Made by a program: the position numbers and the translations under genes
Notes under the pieces: model-generated
Databases searched by the model: none
Told to the model about the DNA's origin: nothing
What the model saw: only the letters and a program-made list of their open reading frames with translations
Assembly: GCA_001830395.1 (NCBI GenBank)
Contig: MHZN01000295.1
Span: 1-37,494, forward strand
DNA: 37,494 nucleotides
Direction: 5' to 3'
Origin: Pseudomonadales bacterium RIFCSPLOWO2_12_59_9
GTDB taxonomy: Bacteria > Pseudomonadota > Gammaproteobacteria > Pseudomonadales > Pseudomonadaceae
In this document: one piece after another, positions 17,599-26,286 of the stretch
Numbering within the stretch: the first letter of the stretch is position 1
Layout of the letters: every line of letters begins with the position of its first letter

Positions 17599-20004
17599 CT
17601 AGGCTTCGATATGTACCGCGAACTTGTCCGGCAAGCTGACTACAGTTTGGAACTGACGGAAATCTGCACCCTCGGCATTGTCGACGAACTCAAAGTGGAT
17701 GCTGCCACCTTCACGGGCAACAAAGTCTTGCACCGCGTCCATGCCAACACCGCGCCCAGAAACTTCGGTCACTGCCTCGGCAGTTGAGAAGCCCGCCTGA
17801 AAAATCACCTTGGCAACCTCCTCGTCGCTGCTTTGCTCACCGTTAGGCAACATGTTTTTCTCCAGCGCAATGCGCCGAATACGCCCTAACGCCAAGCCTT
17901 TGCCATCATCGCCAAGGCGAATAGTGAACTGCCCGCCTTCGCTGCCCAGCTCAAGCTTGATATTGCCCGCCGCCGACTTGCCCTTGGCCGTACGGACCTC
18001 GGCGGCTTCCAAACCGTGGTCCATCGAGTTGCGCAGTAGGTGCATGAAGACGTTTTTAAGTATGCCGCTGACCTGACCGCGCACCACATAACCATGCTCT
18101 TCGATGCTAATCACTGGCGCTTCTTTGCCCAGCTCGGCCGCCAAAGATGGCAAGGACTCAAACACCCCATCCAAGGTCTCGCCGATATGCTCAGTGCCCA
18201 GCAATCGCAGCGTGCGCCTTACCGCTTTGTGCGCTTCAACCAAGTCATGCATGCTCGACATATTGGCCGATTCGAGTTGCAACAAGGTGTCGTGAATGTG
18301 CTCTTTGTCCACCATCAGGTAGCGTTCGACACTGCCACGCCGTCCAGGCCCTTTACGGCCCAGGGTAACCTCGTTGATCTTCTCGTACTTGGCCAGCAAA
18401 TCAGCAACGGACTGCAGCTGCTCCAGCAAGGCGGTCTGATTCCATTCAAGCTCGGGGTTTTGCCGAAGGTCGTCGTAGGTCTGCTCGGCCTCATGCACCA
18501 CGTTAGTGAGATGCTGCAGCGCATAGGTCCGCGCATTGCCTTTGATGGTGTGCATATTGCGAAACAACTGGGAAATAACATCGGTTTGCAGCGTATCGGT
18601 GTTCTTGATAAGCGCCTGGTTCTCTTCGACAAACTGCGTCGATCCTGAGATGAATTCGTGAAACTTCTCCTGATTGACCGCCAGAATTTCACCAATGATT
18701 TCCAGCTCGCGCTTCTGCTCACCAGCCTCCGCGGCCAATTTACGCAGCTCAGTCACATCGCGCACACAGAGCATCAAGCTGACAATCATGTCGCTGTCGT
18801 CGGTGATCGCCGACCAGCTCAGCTCAAGGCTTTTGACCCGGCCATCCGCCATGGTCTTCTCAAACTCAGTGACCATCAGGTGTGAGTTGAACTCGAAGTT
18901 CATGATGTCTTCGCCGATGCAGGCGCCGCCAACCGCCTCAACCTGCGACAACGTATCGGCCCCCAGATTGGAGTTAGCAAACAGCAAGTCCATCACTTGG
19001 CGACCGGCAATCTTATCGGTCTCAAGGATGGTTTCCAGATAGGCCGAATATTCAGAGTGGATCAAGCCACCATCAACGATGGTGAGAATCCCCTGCGGCA
19101 TGTTCTGCAACATGGTTTGGATATCATTGGTCTTCTGGCGCAACTGCGCCGAGCTCGCCTCAATTTTGGCGATCATGCCGTTAAAGGCCACGATGGTGAC
19201 GCCAATTTCGTCGTGGGTTTGCACCTCTACGCGACGGCTAAAGTCGTCGTTCTTCTCGATATCACCAATTGCCTCAATCATTCGCGTGAGGGGTTTATGG
19301 ATAGAGCGCGACATCAAGATACCGAACAGCAGCGAGAAGAGAATAATCCCTGCCGCCAAACCAATCATTTGCTTCTTCGATTGTTCAACGACCGCAATTG
19401 CATCATTAGAGGCTTTAACACTGGCTTCGCTCAAGTAGCGATACAGACCCGAGACACCATCGGTCATGTAGGTTTCGCCAGTTTTAATATCCCGCAGAAA
19501 ACCTTCATATTGGAACATTAACTTTTCGTGGGTTGCCTTGTCGTGGCGTGCAGACAGTTCGATAAGTGGCGCATCGAGTTTTTTGTCCGCTTTCTCCCAG
19601 AGCTTTGAACTGTCGACCAAGGAAGCCCAGAGTTGTTGCTCTTCTTCATCTTTTGGCAGTTTTTCGTAGCGTTCCCACGCTTCTTTCAGGTCCAGCAGCA
19701 CGTCGTCACGATCCGCCTTCAGGCCTTCAAACAAACGGTACTCACCGGAAACGTCCTTATATTCCAAAACCGCTTTATTGATACCGCCAAGCTTAAGCAG
19801 TGAACCCTGCATTTGACCAACGTTGAGCGCGGCCTGCAGTTTGGTTTCACCCAGGTAGGTAATAGTGGTCAGGGCGCGGTTCATACCGATGATGCCTAGC
19901 GCACACATAAACGCCAGTCCAAGCGATGAGAGCGCCAAGGTAAGGCGCAGCTTGGTTTTTATCTGAATACCTTTTTTTATTTCCGAATCGGTTTTGGAGC
20001 TCAT
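17599..20004 (-). CDS. Membrane-bound CheA-like hybrid: periplasmic sensor, HAMP, PAS-like region, Hpt, HATPase; no CheW-like domain seen
   Basis: 801 aa; N-terminal TM plus second TM before HAMP (SRSIHKPLTRMIEAIGDIEKNDDFSRRV); Hpt LFRNMHTIKGNARTY; CheA-like ATPase LRNSMDHGLE, GDDGKGLAL, SGRGVGMDAVQDFVAREGG; ends soon after the ATPase. Confidence 0.85.
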   Translation of the reverse strand: MSSKTDSEIKKGIQIKTKLRLTLALSSLGLAFMCALGIIGMNRALTTITYLGETKLQAALNVGQMQGSLLKLGGINKAVLEYKDVSGEYRLFEGLKADRDDVLLDLKEAWERYEKLPKDEEEQQLWASLVDSSKLWEKADKKLDAPLIELSARHDKATHEKLMFQYEGFLRDIKTGETYMTDGVSGLYRYLSEASVKASNDAIAVVEQSKKQMIGLAAGIILFSLLFGILMSRSIHKPLTRMIEAIGDIEKNDDFSRRVEVQTHDEIGVTIVAFNGMIAKIEASSAQLRQKTNDIQTMLQNMPQGILTIVDGGLIHSEYSAYLETILETDKIAGRQVMDLLFANSNLGADTLSQVEAVGGACIGEDIMNFEFNSHLMVTEFEKTMADGRVKSLELSWSAITDDSDMIVSLMLCVRDVTELRKLAAEAGEQKRELEIIGEILAVNQEKFHEFISGSTQFVEENQALIKNTDTLQTDVISQLFRNMHTIKGNARTYALQHLTNVVHEAEQTYDDLRQNPELEWNQTALLEQLQSVADLLAKYEKINEVTLGRKGPGRRGSVERYLMVDKEHIHDTLLQLESANMSSMHDLVEAHKAVRRTLRLLGTEHIGETLDGVFESLPSLAAELGKEAPVISIEEHGYVVRGQVSGILKNVFMHLLRNSMDHGLEAAEVRTAKGKSAAGNIKLELGSEGGQFTIRLGDDGKGLALGRIRRIALEKNMLPNGEQSSDEEVAKVIFQAGFSTAEAVTEVSGRGVGMDAVQDFVAREGGSIHFEFVDNAEGADFRQFQTVVSLPDKFAVHIEA

Positions 20005-20087
20005 AGTGTCTCACTTATTATTTTGCGCATTTAATCGTGAACCTCACCCACCCGCAGCAGCACGCGGGTGAGGTTGCGGCCAAAAAC

Positions 20088-20453
20088 TTACACGGCCAGC
20101 TTTTTGAACGTGGCGATCACAGCAGCGCCGCTGAAGGGCTTAACAATCCAACCTTTGATACCGGCGGCCTTACCGCGCTCTTTCATGCTTGGGCTGTTTT
20201 CAGTGGTCAGCATGATGATGTTGACCGTGGTGTTGCGCAGCTCTCCACGGATTTTCTCCGCCATGGTCAGGCCGTCCATGTTTGGCATGTTGACGTCTGA
20301 AACCACCAATTTAATTGACGGATCAGCCCGCAATTTGTCCAGACCATCTTTACCGTCTACCGCAGAAGTGACCGTAAGACCATTCGCTTTGAGGAAGTCG
20401 CACACTTCGTTGCGCACAGTGCTTGAATCGTCGACTACCAATATTTGTGCCAT
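20088..20453 (-). CDS. CheY-like single-domain response regulator
   Basis: 121 aa; LVVDDS, LVVSDVNMPNMDG, IIMLTTE, WIVKPF. Confidence 0.93.
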   Translation of the reverse strand: MAQILVVDDSSTVRNEVCDFLKANGLTVTSAVDGKDGLDKLRADPSIKLVVSDVNMPNMDGLTMAEKIRGELRNTTVNIIMLTTENSPSMKERGKAAGIKGWIVKPFSGAAVIATFKKLAV

Positions 20454-20502
20454 TTAGGAGTTCCTTGCTTACTTATGAAGTGTTTAGTTGAGTTGCAGCA
20501 GA

Positions 20503-21480
20503 TCAAAACATTTCCAGTTCACCGGAGTCGACCAGCGCCTCTACCGACGGATTTTCGGAGAACTGATCGGGCGACCATGACAAGTTAAACACGAAGCGTT
20601 GGAACACTGAAACTGGCGTGGCTTGCGGATCGTCCAACGGTACTAGATTGTATTTAAGGCAGAGCTGTGGGTCATCGGAACCAAAGGATATGTAGCGCCG
20701 TTGGTGGTTAATAATGATTGGCACTTGCGTCTGGGTCAGCCCACTCATGTCGTCGCGAAAACCCACATAGCGATTTTTGAACGATCCCCAAACCAGATTG
20801 GTCGCCTCCCCCAGCACACTATTAAGATCGCGGAAAGTCAGCGGCTCAGCATCCGCCCCGGCGGCATGACGCAGCAGGTTTAGCATCCGCTCCTCTTCAG
20901 TCTGCAGCATCATGTAACCGCGACACCAGTTACTTTCGATGGCGATCATGCTGAACACTTCGCCATAGATGATCTGATCTTTAACCAGATAGGGTGCTTC
21001 GACTTCTACAGCGCAGGTTTTAAACAGCGTTTGCAGCGAACTAAGGGTCATTTCAGTGATACCACGCACTAAATCAGTGGGGTAAACACGGCTAAAGATC
21101 GACGACTCAAGAACCGACTTAAAGTGCTCCAGTGCCGATAAATTGAAAGCGGCGCAGAACATGCTGATGTCGGAGCTTTGTAGACCGGCGAGGCTTGCCT
21201 CACCATCGCGACGCAAGAAGATCGGCAGTTCCGGCCGAGCGGCATGGATCGCATGCGCCAGTGTCAGGCCCATGGCCTGACCACCATAGTTCTCATAAAG
21301 CAGGATGCCACCCAAATCGACATTTGAGCGCAAGATGGCCATTACCCCACCCTGACTGCCAAGATTGGGCTTAATCCCTAGCAACCGGCTGTCTTCACAA
21401 AGCTGCTTGATCTGCTCGAAGTGTTCGGATGCATCGTCCAGTACCAGGACTTTGCTCATCACCAATGTTGCGTCAGTCAT
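20503..21480 (-). CDS. CheX-domain protein with N-terminal degenerate receiver-like domain
   Basis: SKVLVLDDASEHFEQIKQLC receiver-like start, with ILLYENYGG where the phospho-Asp is expected; C-terminal CheX-like region with LGEATNLVWGSF (ExxN). Confidence 0.65.
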   Translation of the reverse strand: MTDATLVMSKVLVLDDASEHFEQIKQLCEDSRLLGIKPNLGSQGGVMAILRSNVDLGGILLYENYGGQAMGLTLAHAIHAARPELPIFLRRDGEASLAGLQSSDISMFCAAFNLSALEHFKSVLESSIFSRVYPTDLVRGITEMTLSSLQTLFKTCAVEVEAPYLVKDQIIYGEVFSMIAIESNWCRGYMMLQTEEERMLNLLRHAAGADAEPLTFRDLNSVLGEATNLVWGSFKNRYVGFRDDMSGLTQTQVPIIINHQRRYISFGSDDPQLCLKYNLVPLDDPQATPVSVFQRFVFNLSWSPDQFSENPSVEALVDSGELEMF

Positions 21481-21536
21481 GTGTGCCCCTTTTTCTTATA
21501 TAAATATCGGCCATGTACAGCCACGCAATTTCGTTT

Positions 21537-22109
21537 TCAGAACAGCTCCAACTCGCCTGCGGACTCCTCCTCCGCCTCGTAGGTGTCAATCCGAAAATCC
21601 AACGAAGTGTCAGCGCCTGTGCATAAACAGTACGTAAGATTGAAGCGCATTGAATCGTTTATCGCCACCTCATAGCGTTGAACATACTCGGGTTCAAGGG
21701 CTGATGCATAGTTGGCACAAGAGCTTTCGAGCATATAGGGCGTCGACATGCCGATGTGTGGGAAGGGTACGCCAAGGCCGCGATTGACCGCCCCACAGAC
21801 CATATTGACCAACTCCGCATAGGCATCGCTCAGAGCCTGCTCGTCCAGGTCAGGTGTCTGACTCCGGGTCATGCGCACCATATGCTCATTGGTGGGTGCG
21901 TCATCATTGAACTGAAACAGCGCCACGATGCGAAACAGATAGGTAGAAATGGTCAGAACCACTAATTGCTGATTAGTGGTTGAGGGCACTACCTTATCCG
22001 CCGGCAGTTTGGTCAGGACACAAGTGTCCTCATCAGCACTGACACTGTTGGCCCGCACGGCCTTCTCAAATAGCCACTCGATACCTGTTTTAGCACTTTG
22101 ACTGATCAT
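21537..22109 (-). CDS. CheX-like chemotaxis phosphatase-family protein
   Basis: 190 aa; AYAELVNMVCGAVNRGLG (ExxN motif) in a CheX-like context; paralogous in layout to the C-terminal part of the adjacent gene. Confidence 0.65.
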   Translation of the reverse strand: MISQSAKTGIEWLFEKAVRANSVSADEDTCVLTKLPADKVVPSTTNQQLVVLTISTYLFRIVALFQFNDDAPTNEHMVRMTRSQTPDLDEQALSDAYAELVNMVCGAVNRGLGVPFPHIGMSTPYMLESSCANYASALEPEYVQRYEVAINDSMRFNLTYCLCTGADTSLDFRIDTYEAEEESAGELELF

Positions 22110-22114
22110 GACTG

Positions 22115-22891
22115 TCAGCCCCTCCCGCCCAGCGCGTCGCGGATTTTGTCATTCGCCGCGCGCAAGCCAAACACTGCGGTTTGAATCATTTTTCCGCTGG
22201 CTTGCAGGTCCTGGAAGGTCGTGGTGGTGACCAAGTCGTTTTTATCAAGGTTCTCACGGTAATCGCGCGAGAGCTTTTCAGAGGTAATCGCCAGATCACG
22301 CACCCCATCCGCCACCACCGCAAAGCCGCGGCCTTGCTCGCCGGCGCGAGCGGCTTCAATCGAGGCATTGAGCGCCAGCATCACCACTTGTTTAACGATG
22401 ACCGCAAACTCGGCGTTTTTGCTCTTCATGACCTTATTGTTGACCAGAATTGCTTCCATCTCTTCATGCCAGCGTTCAATGGTTTTTACCATTGCCAGCA
22501 ATCCGGTAATTTCGCCGCGCAAGCGCTCATTCTCAGCACCGAGGGTGGTTCTAATCTGCGCCATCTCCGACTCGCAATGCCGCAGCGACTGCTCTAGGCC
22601 GTTCTCCCGATCGGCGCCACAGTGACGCTGGCTATCCAACTCACCCTGCACTCGCTCCAGCTCTTTTTCGATTTTTTGTCGTGCACCAAGCGCCTCTTTA
22701 GCCTGACTCTCTTGCAGGGCCTTTACCTCGGCGACGGACATGCGCTGCGACAGTTCGGCAATGCTGGCGTCCTTGGCACTGAGTTGCGCCTGATTGTGCT
22801 TATCGCGCGACGCCGCACTTAATGAGACGAAGAACGCGCCTGCACCCGCGCCGACAACAAACAGCACAACCCAAATCAATGAGAACCCCAT
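22115..22891 (-). CDS. Short MCP-like protein: one N-terminal TM, coiled coil, truncated signalling tip
   Basis: [69 protein letters not shown]; little periplasmic domain. Confidence 0.85.
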   Translation of the reverse strand: MGFSLIWVVLFVVGAGAGAFFVSLSAASRDKHNQAQLSAKDASIAELSQRMSVAEVKALQESQAKEALGARQKIEKELERVQGELDSQRHCGADRENGLEQSLRHCESEMAQIRTTLGAENERLRGEITGLLAMVKTIERWHEEMEAILVNNKVMKSKNAEFAVIVKQVVMLALNASIEAARAGEQGRGFAVVADGVRDLAITSEKLSRDYRENLDKNDLVTTTTFQDLQASGKMIQTAVFGLRAANDKIRDALGGRG

Positions 22892-23031
22892 CTTCTATCC
22901 CCTCAGAACTTTAAACACCTCGGCACACCGTCACCCGAGCGTATGGAGCAACAGCGCGAAACAGCAACCTGCGGAGCGCAAACAACCATCAGCACCCTCA
23001 ACTTGCGCCTATGTGCTTGTTCTCATAGAGC

Positions 23032-23058
23032 TTATCGGTATCAAAGGGTAAAGCATTA
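23032..23058 (-). promoter_or_regulatory. Candidate sigma-28 (FliA) promoter for the chemosensory locus
   Basis: Minus strand TAATGCTT - N11 - ACCGATAA, compared with consensus TAAAGTTT-N11-GCCGATAA. Confidence 0.5.
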
Positions 23059-23222
23059 GTCAAAAGCATAGTTCCTTTAAAAGTTTTGCCCGCCAAACCA
23101 GTCACGCCCCAGCATGGTGCGCGCACCAGAACGGCGCAGCCTGCTTTAAACAAGTGCGAAAACAGGCCAAAAACGCCCAGAAAAGTGAGCAAAACGCCCA
23201 TAGAACCCGGCTCAGCATAAGT

Positions 23223-23238
23223 TGGCACAACCCCTGCA
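23223..23238 (+). promoter_or_regulatory. Sigma-54 (-24/-12) promoter for nirBD operon
   Basis: TTGGCACAACCCCTGCAA; GG-N10-GC spacing, TGGCAC box intact. Confidence 0.75.
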
Positions 23239-23265
23239 ATAGCCAAATCGACAATTTAATAAAGC

Positions 23266-23357
23266 GCAGCCATCAACGAAGACGGTTGCACTTCCCGATA
23301 GAACGGGACTTGGACAAAGGCGTCCTCGCTAGGCCACTAGCGGGACGCCTTTTTTTT
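23266..23357 (+). ncRNA. nirB leader: two ANTAR-type hexaloop hairpins plus intrinsic terminator
   Basis: P1 GCAGCCATC-AACGAA-GACGGTTGC (23266-23289); P2 TCCCG-ATAGAA-CGGGA (23293-23308); both loops have A1 and G4. Terminator AGGCGTCC-t-CGCTAG-GCCA-CTAGCG-GGACGCCT + poly-T (23318-23357). Confidence 0.75.
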
Positions 23358-23390
23358 CAATTCCTGGCAGCAGATGCGTGGAGATAAGCC

Positions 23391-25847
23391 TTGAACAAAC
23401 TCAAGTTAGTAATGATCGGTAACGGCATGGCCGGGGTTCGCACCCTCGAAGAGCTGCTCAAGCTCGCCCCTGAGCTCTACGACATTACCGTCTTCGGGGC
23501 CGAACCGCACCCCAACTACAACCGCATCCTGCTGTCACCGGTTTTGGCCGGCGAGCAAAGCTTTGAAGAAATCGTACTCAACGACCTGAGCTGGTACGCC
23601 GACAACAACATTCGTCTGATGCTTAATCGCAAAGTAGTGGCGATTGACCGGAAAAAACGCATAGTCACCGCCGAAGATGGCAGCACCGCCGAGTACGATC
23701 GCCTGCTAATCGCCACCGGCTCCAACCCCTTTATTCTGCCGGTACCGGGCAACAAGCTGCACGGTGTGATCGGTTATCGCGACATCGCCGACACCCAGAT
23801 GATGATCGACACCGCGAAAACCCACAGCCATGCGGTGGTCATCGGCGGCGGCCTGCTGGGCCTGGAAGCGGCCAACGGCCTCAAGCTGCGCGGCATGGAT
23901 GTGACCGTGGTGCACTTGGCCGACTGGCTAATGGAGCGCCAACTGGATAAAACCGCCGGCAAGCTGCTGCAAACCGCACTGCAAGAGCGCGGAATTCATT
24001 TCCGCACCAACGAACAAACCGAAGAGCTGATGGATAACGGCGAAGGCCGAGTCTGCGCGGTTAAATTTAAAAGCGGCGATGTTATCCCTGCCGATCTGGT
24101 GGTGATGGCTGCCGGCATCAAGCCCAATACCGAACTGGCCGAAAAATCCGGGATTCCGTGCAATCGCGGAATCTTGGTCAGCGACACCCTGCAAACCTAC
24201 GACCCACGGATTTATTCGATTGGCGAGTGCGCCAACCATCGTGGCACCGCCTACGGCTTGGTAGCCCCGTTGTTTGATCAGGCCAAGGTCTGCGCCAACC
24301 ACCTGGCTCAGCTCGGCTTTGCTCGCTACCAAGGCTCGGTAACCTCGACCAAGCTGAAAGTAACCGGCATCGATCTGTTTTCCGCCGGCGAATTTATGGG
24401 CGCCGAAGGCACCGAAACCATCACCCTTTCCGACCCGATTGGCGGCGTCTACAAGAAGCTGGTGATCAAGGACGACATCCTGGTCGGTGCCTGCCTGTAC
24501 GGCGACACCGCCGACGGCGGCTGGTACTTCCGTCAGGTGAAAGAAAACGCCAACATCAGCCAGATTCGCGATCACCTGATGTTCGGCGAACAGGCTCTCG
24601 GCGACGCTGGCCACCAAGGCCAGAACAGCGCCGCGAGCATGCCCGACAGCATGGAAGTCTGCGGTTGCAATGGCGTGTGCAAAGGCACCATCGTTAAAGC
24701 CATTCAAGAGAACGGCCTGTTCAGCGTTGATGAAGTTAAAAAGCACACCAAGGCGGCCAGTTCTTGCGGCTCGTGCGCAGGGCTGGTTGAGCAGATTCTG
24801 ATCAGCACCGTCGGCGGCGCCGCCGATGTTAAGCCGAAAAGCGAAAAAGCCATCTGCGGTTGCAGCGAACTGAACCACGGCCAGATTCGTAAACTGATCA
24901 GCGCCAAGCACCTGATCAGCATGACTCAAGCCATGAGCGAAATGGGCTGGACCACGCCAAACGGCTGTAGCACGTGCCGCCCGGCACTGAACTACTACTT
25001 GCTGTCCACCTGGCCAGGCGAAGCTAAAGATGATCCGCAATCGCGCCTGATCAATGAGCGTGTCCACGCCAACATCCAAAAAGACGGCACCTACTCGGTG
25101 GTACCGCGAATGTGCGGTGGGGTTACTAACTCATCGGAACTGCGGCGCATCGCCGACGTGGCCGACAAGTACAAGGTGCCGATGGTTAAGGTCACCGGCG
25201 GTCAGCGGATCGACCTACTGGGGATCAAAAAAGACGACCTACCTGGCGTCTGGAAAGACCTCGGCATGGCCTCCGGGTACGCCTACGGCAAGTCCATTCG
25301 CACCGTTAAGACCTGCGTCGGCAGCGAGTTCTGCCGCTTCGGCACCCAGAACTCAACGCAAATGGGCATCGACCTAGAACAGGCGTTGTCATACATGTGG
25401 TCGCCGCACAAAGTTAAATTGGCGGTCTCCGGCTGCCCGCGCAACTGCGCCGAGTCGGGGATTAAAGACGTCGGCATCATCGGCGTCGAGTCCGGCTGGG
25501 AGCTGTATATCGGCGGCAACGGCGGGATCAAGACCGAAGCTGGCGAGTTCTTCGTCAAGGTCAAGACTGCCGAGGAGGTCATGGAGTACAGCCTGGCCTT
25601 CCTCCAGCTGTATCGCGTAGAAGCCTTCTACCTGGAGCGCACCGTGCACTACCTGCAACGTGTCGGCATGGAGCACATCAAGAAGGCGGTACTGGAGGAT
25701 GAGGCGAACCGCAAGGCGCTACACGCTAACCTGCTGTTCTCGCTGTCCTTCTTGCAGGACCCGTGGCAGGAGCAGCTGTCGAAGCCGCAACTGAGCAAAG
25801 AATTTGACCGCATTGCCGTCGTACAAGTTGAAGGAGAGCACGCATGA
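23391..25847 (+). CDS. nirB: Nitrite reductase (NAD(P)H) large subunit
   Basis: 818 aa; MVIGNGMAG-type FAD domain, BFD-like CGCNGVCKGT, siroheme CVGSEFCRFGTQ...SGCPRNCAESGIKDVG. TTG start with upstream GGAGAT. Confidence 0.95.
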   Translation: MNKLKLVMIGNGMAGVRTLEELLKLAPELYDITVFGAEPHPNYNRILLSPVLAGEQSFEEIVLNDLSWYADNNIRLMLNRKVVAIDRKKRIVTAEDGSTAEYDRLLIATGSNPFILPVPGNKLHGVIGYRDIADTQMMIDTAKTHSHAVVIGGGLLGLEAANGLKLRGMDVTVVHLADWLMERQLDKTAGKLLQTALQERGIHFRTNEQTEELMDNGEGRVCAVKFKSGDVIPADLVVMAAGIKPNTELAEKSGIPCNRGILVSDTLQTYDPRIYSIGECANHRGTAYGLVAPLFDQAKVCANHLAQLGFARYQGSVTSTKLKVTGIDLFSAGEFMGAEGTETITLSDPIGGVYKKLVIKDDILVGACLYGDTADGGWYFRQVKENANISQIRDHLMFGEQALGDAGHQGQNSAASMPDSMEVCGCNGVCKGTIVKAIQENGLFSVDEVKKHTKAASSCGSCAGLVEQILISTVGGAADVKPKSEKAICGCSELNHGQIRKLISAKHLISMTQAMSEMGWTTPNGCSTCRPALNYYLLSTWPGEAKDDPQSRLINERVHANIQKDGTYSVVPRMCGGVTNSSELRRIADVADKYKVPMVKVTGGQRIDLLGIKKDDLPGVWKDLGMASGYAYGKSIRTVKTCVGSEFCRFGTQNSTQMGIDLEQALSYMWSPHKVKLAVSGCPRNCAESGIKDVGIIGVESGWELYIGGNGGIKTEAGEFFVKVKTAEEVMEYSLAFLQLYRVEAFYLERTVHYLQRVGMEHIKKAVLEDEANRKALHANLLFSLSFLQDPWQEQLSKPQLSKEFDRIAVVQVEGEHA

Positions 25848-26170
25848 ACTGGCTGAATATTTGCGCACTGGAAGAGATCAACGTGCTCGGCTCGCGCATC
25901 GTCGACGGTCCGAAAGGCGATATCGCGATCTTCCGCACCTCCAATGATGAGGTTTTCGCCCTCGATGACCGCTGCCCCCACAAAGGCGGCCCGCTGTCCC
26001 AAGGACTGATCTACGGCAAGCGCGTGGCCTGCCCGCTGCACAACTGGCAGATCGACTTGGAAAGCGGCGAAGCTCTGGCACCGGACGTGGGTTGCGCCCA
26101 CAAATACCCGGTAAAGCTGGAAAACGGTCGGGTGTTCCTGCAGCTGAAAACCGTCACCGAGTGCGCCTGA
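25844..26170 (+). CDS. nirD: Nitrite reductase small subunit (Rieske-like)
   Basis: 108 aa; DDRCPHKGGPLSQG...CPLHNW; overlaps nirB stop (ATGA). Confidence 0.93.
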   Translation: MNWLNICALEEINVLGSRIVDGPKGDIAIFRTSNDEVFALDDRCPHKGGPLSQGLIYGKRVACPLHNWQIDLESGEALAPDVGCAHKYPVKLENGRVFLQLKTVTECA

Positions 26171-26177
26171 GGAGACC

Positions 26178-26265
26178 GCACAGGAGTCTGTGCACCGCTG
26201 AGCAATAGCCCGGCCTGCTACAGACTCTCCGCGGTACCGCTGTCGGGCTGCGTCTTGCGCAGCCC
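26178..26265 (+). other. Two intergenic RNA hairpins between nirD and nitrate reductase
   Basis: GCACAG-GAGT-CTGTGC (26178-26193) and GGGCTGCG-TCTTG-CGCAGCCC (26245-26265). Confidence 0.55.
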
Positions 26266-26286
26266 CCTTCGACAGGAAACAGAGCC

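Noticed and set aside
22998-23246. 82 aa minus ORF upstream of the MCP-like gene
   Set aside because: Overlaps the putative sigma-28 promoter and the start of the nirB promoter region; no recognisable family, though a small protein cannot be excluded.
23928-25079. 383 aa antisense ORF inside nirB
   Set aside because: Opposite strand of a clear nirB reading frame; no recognisable protein features.
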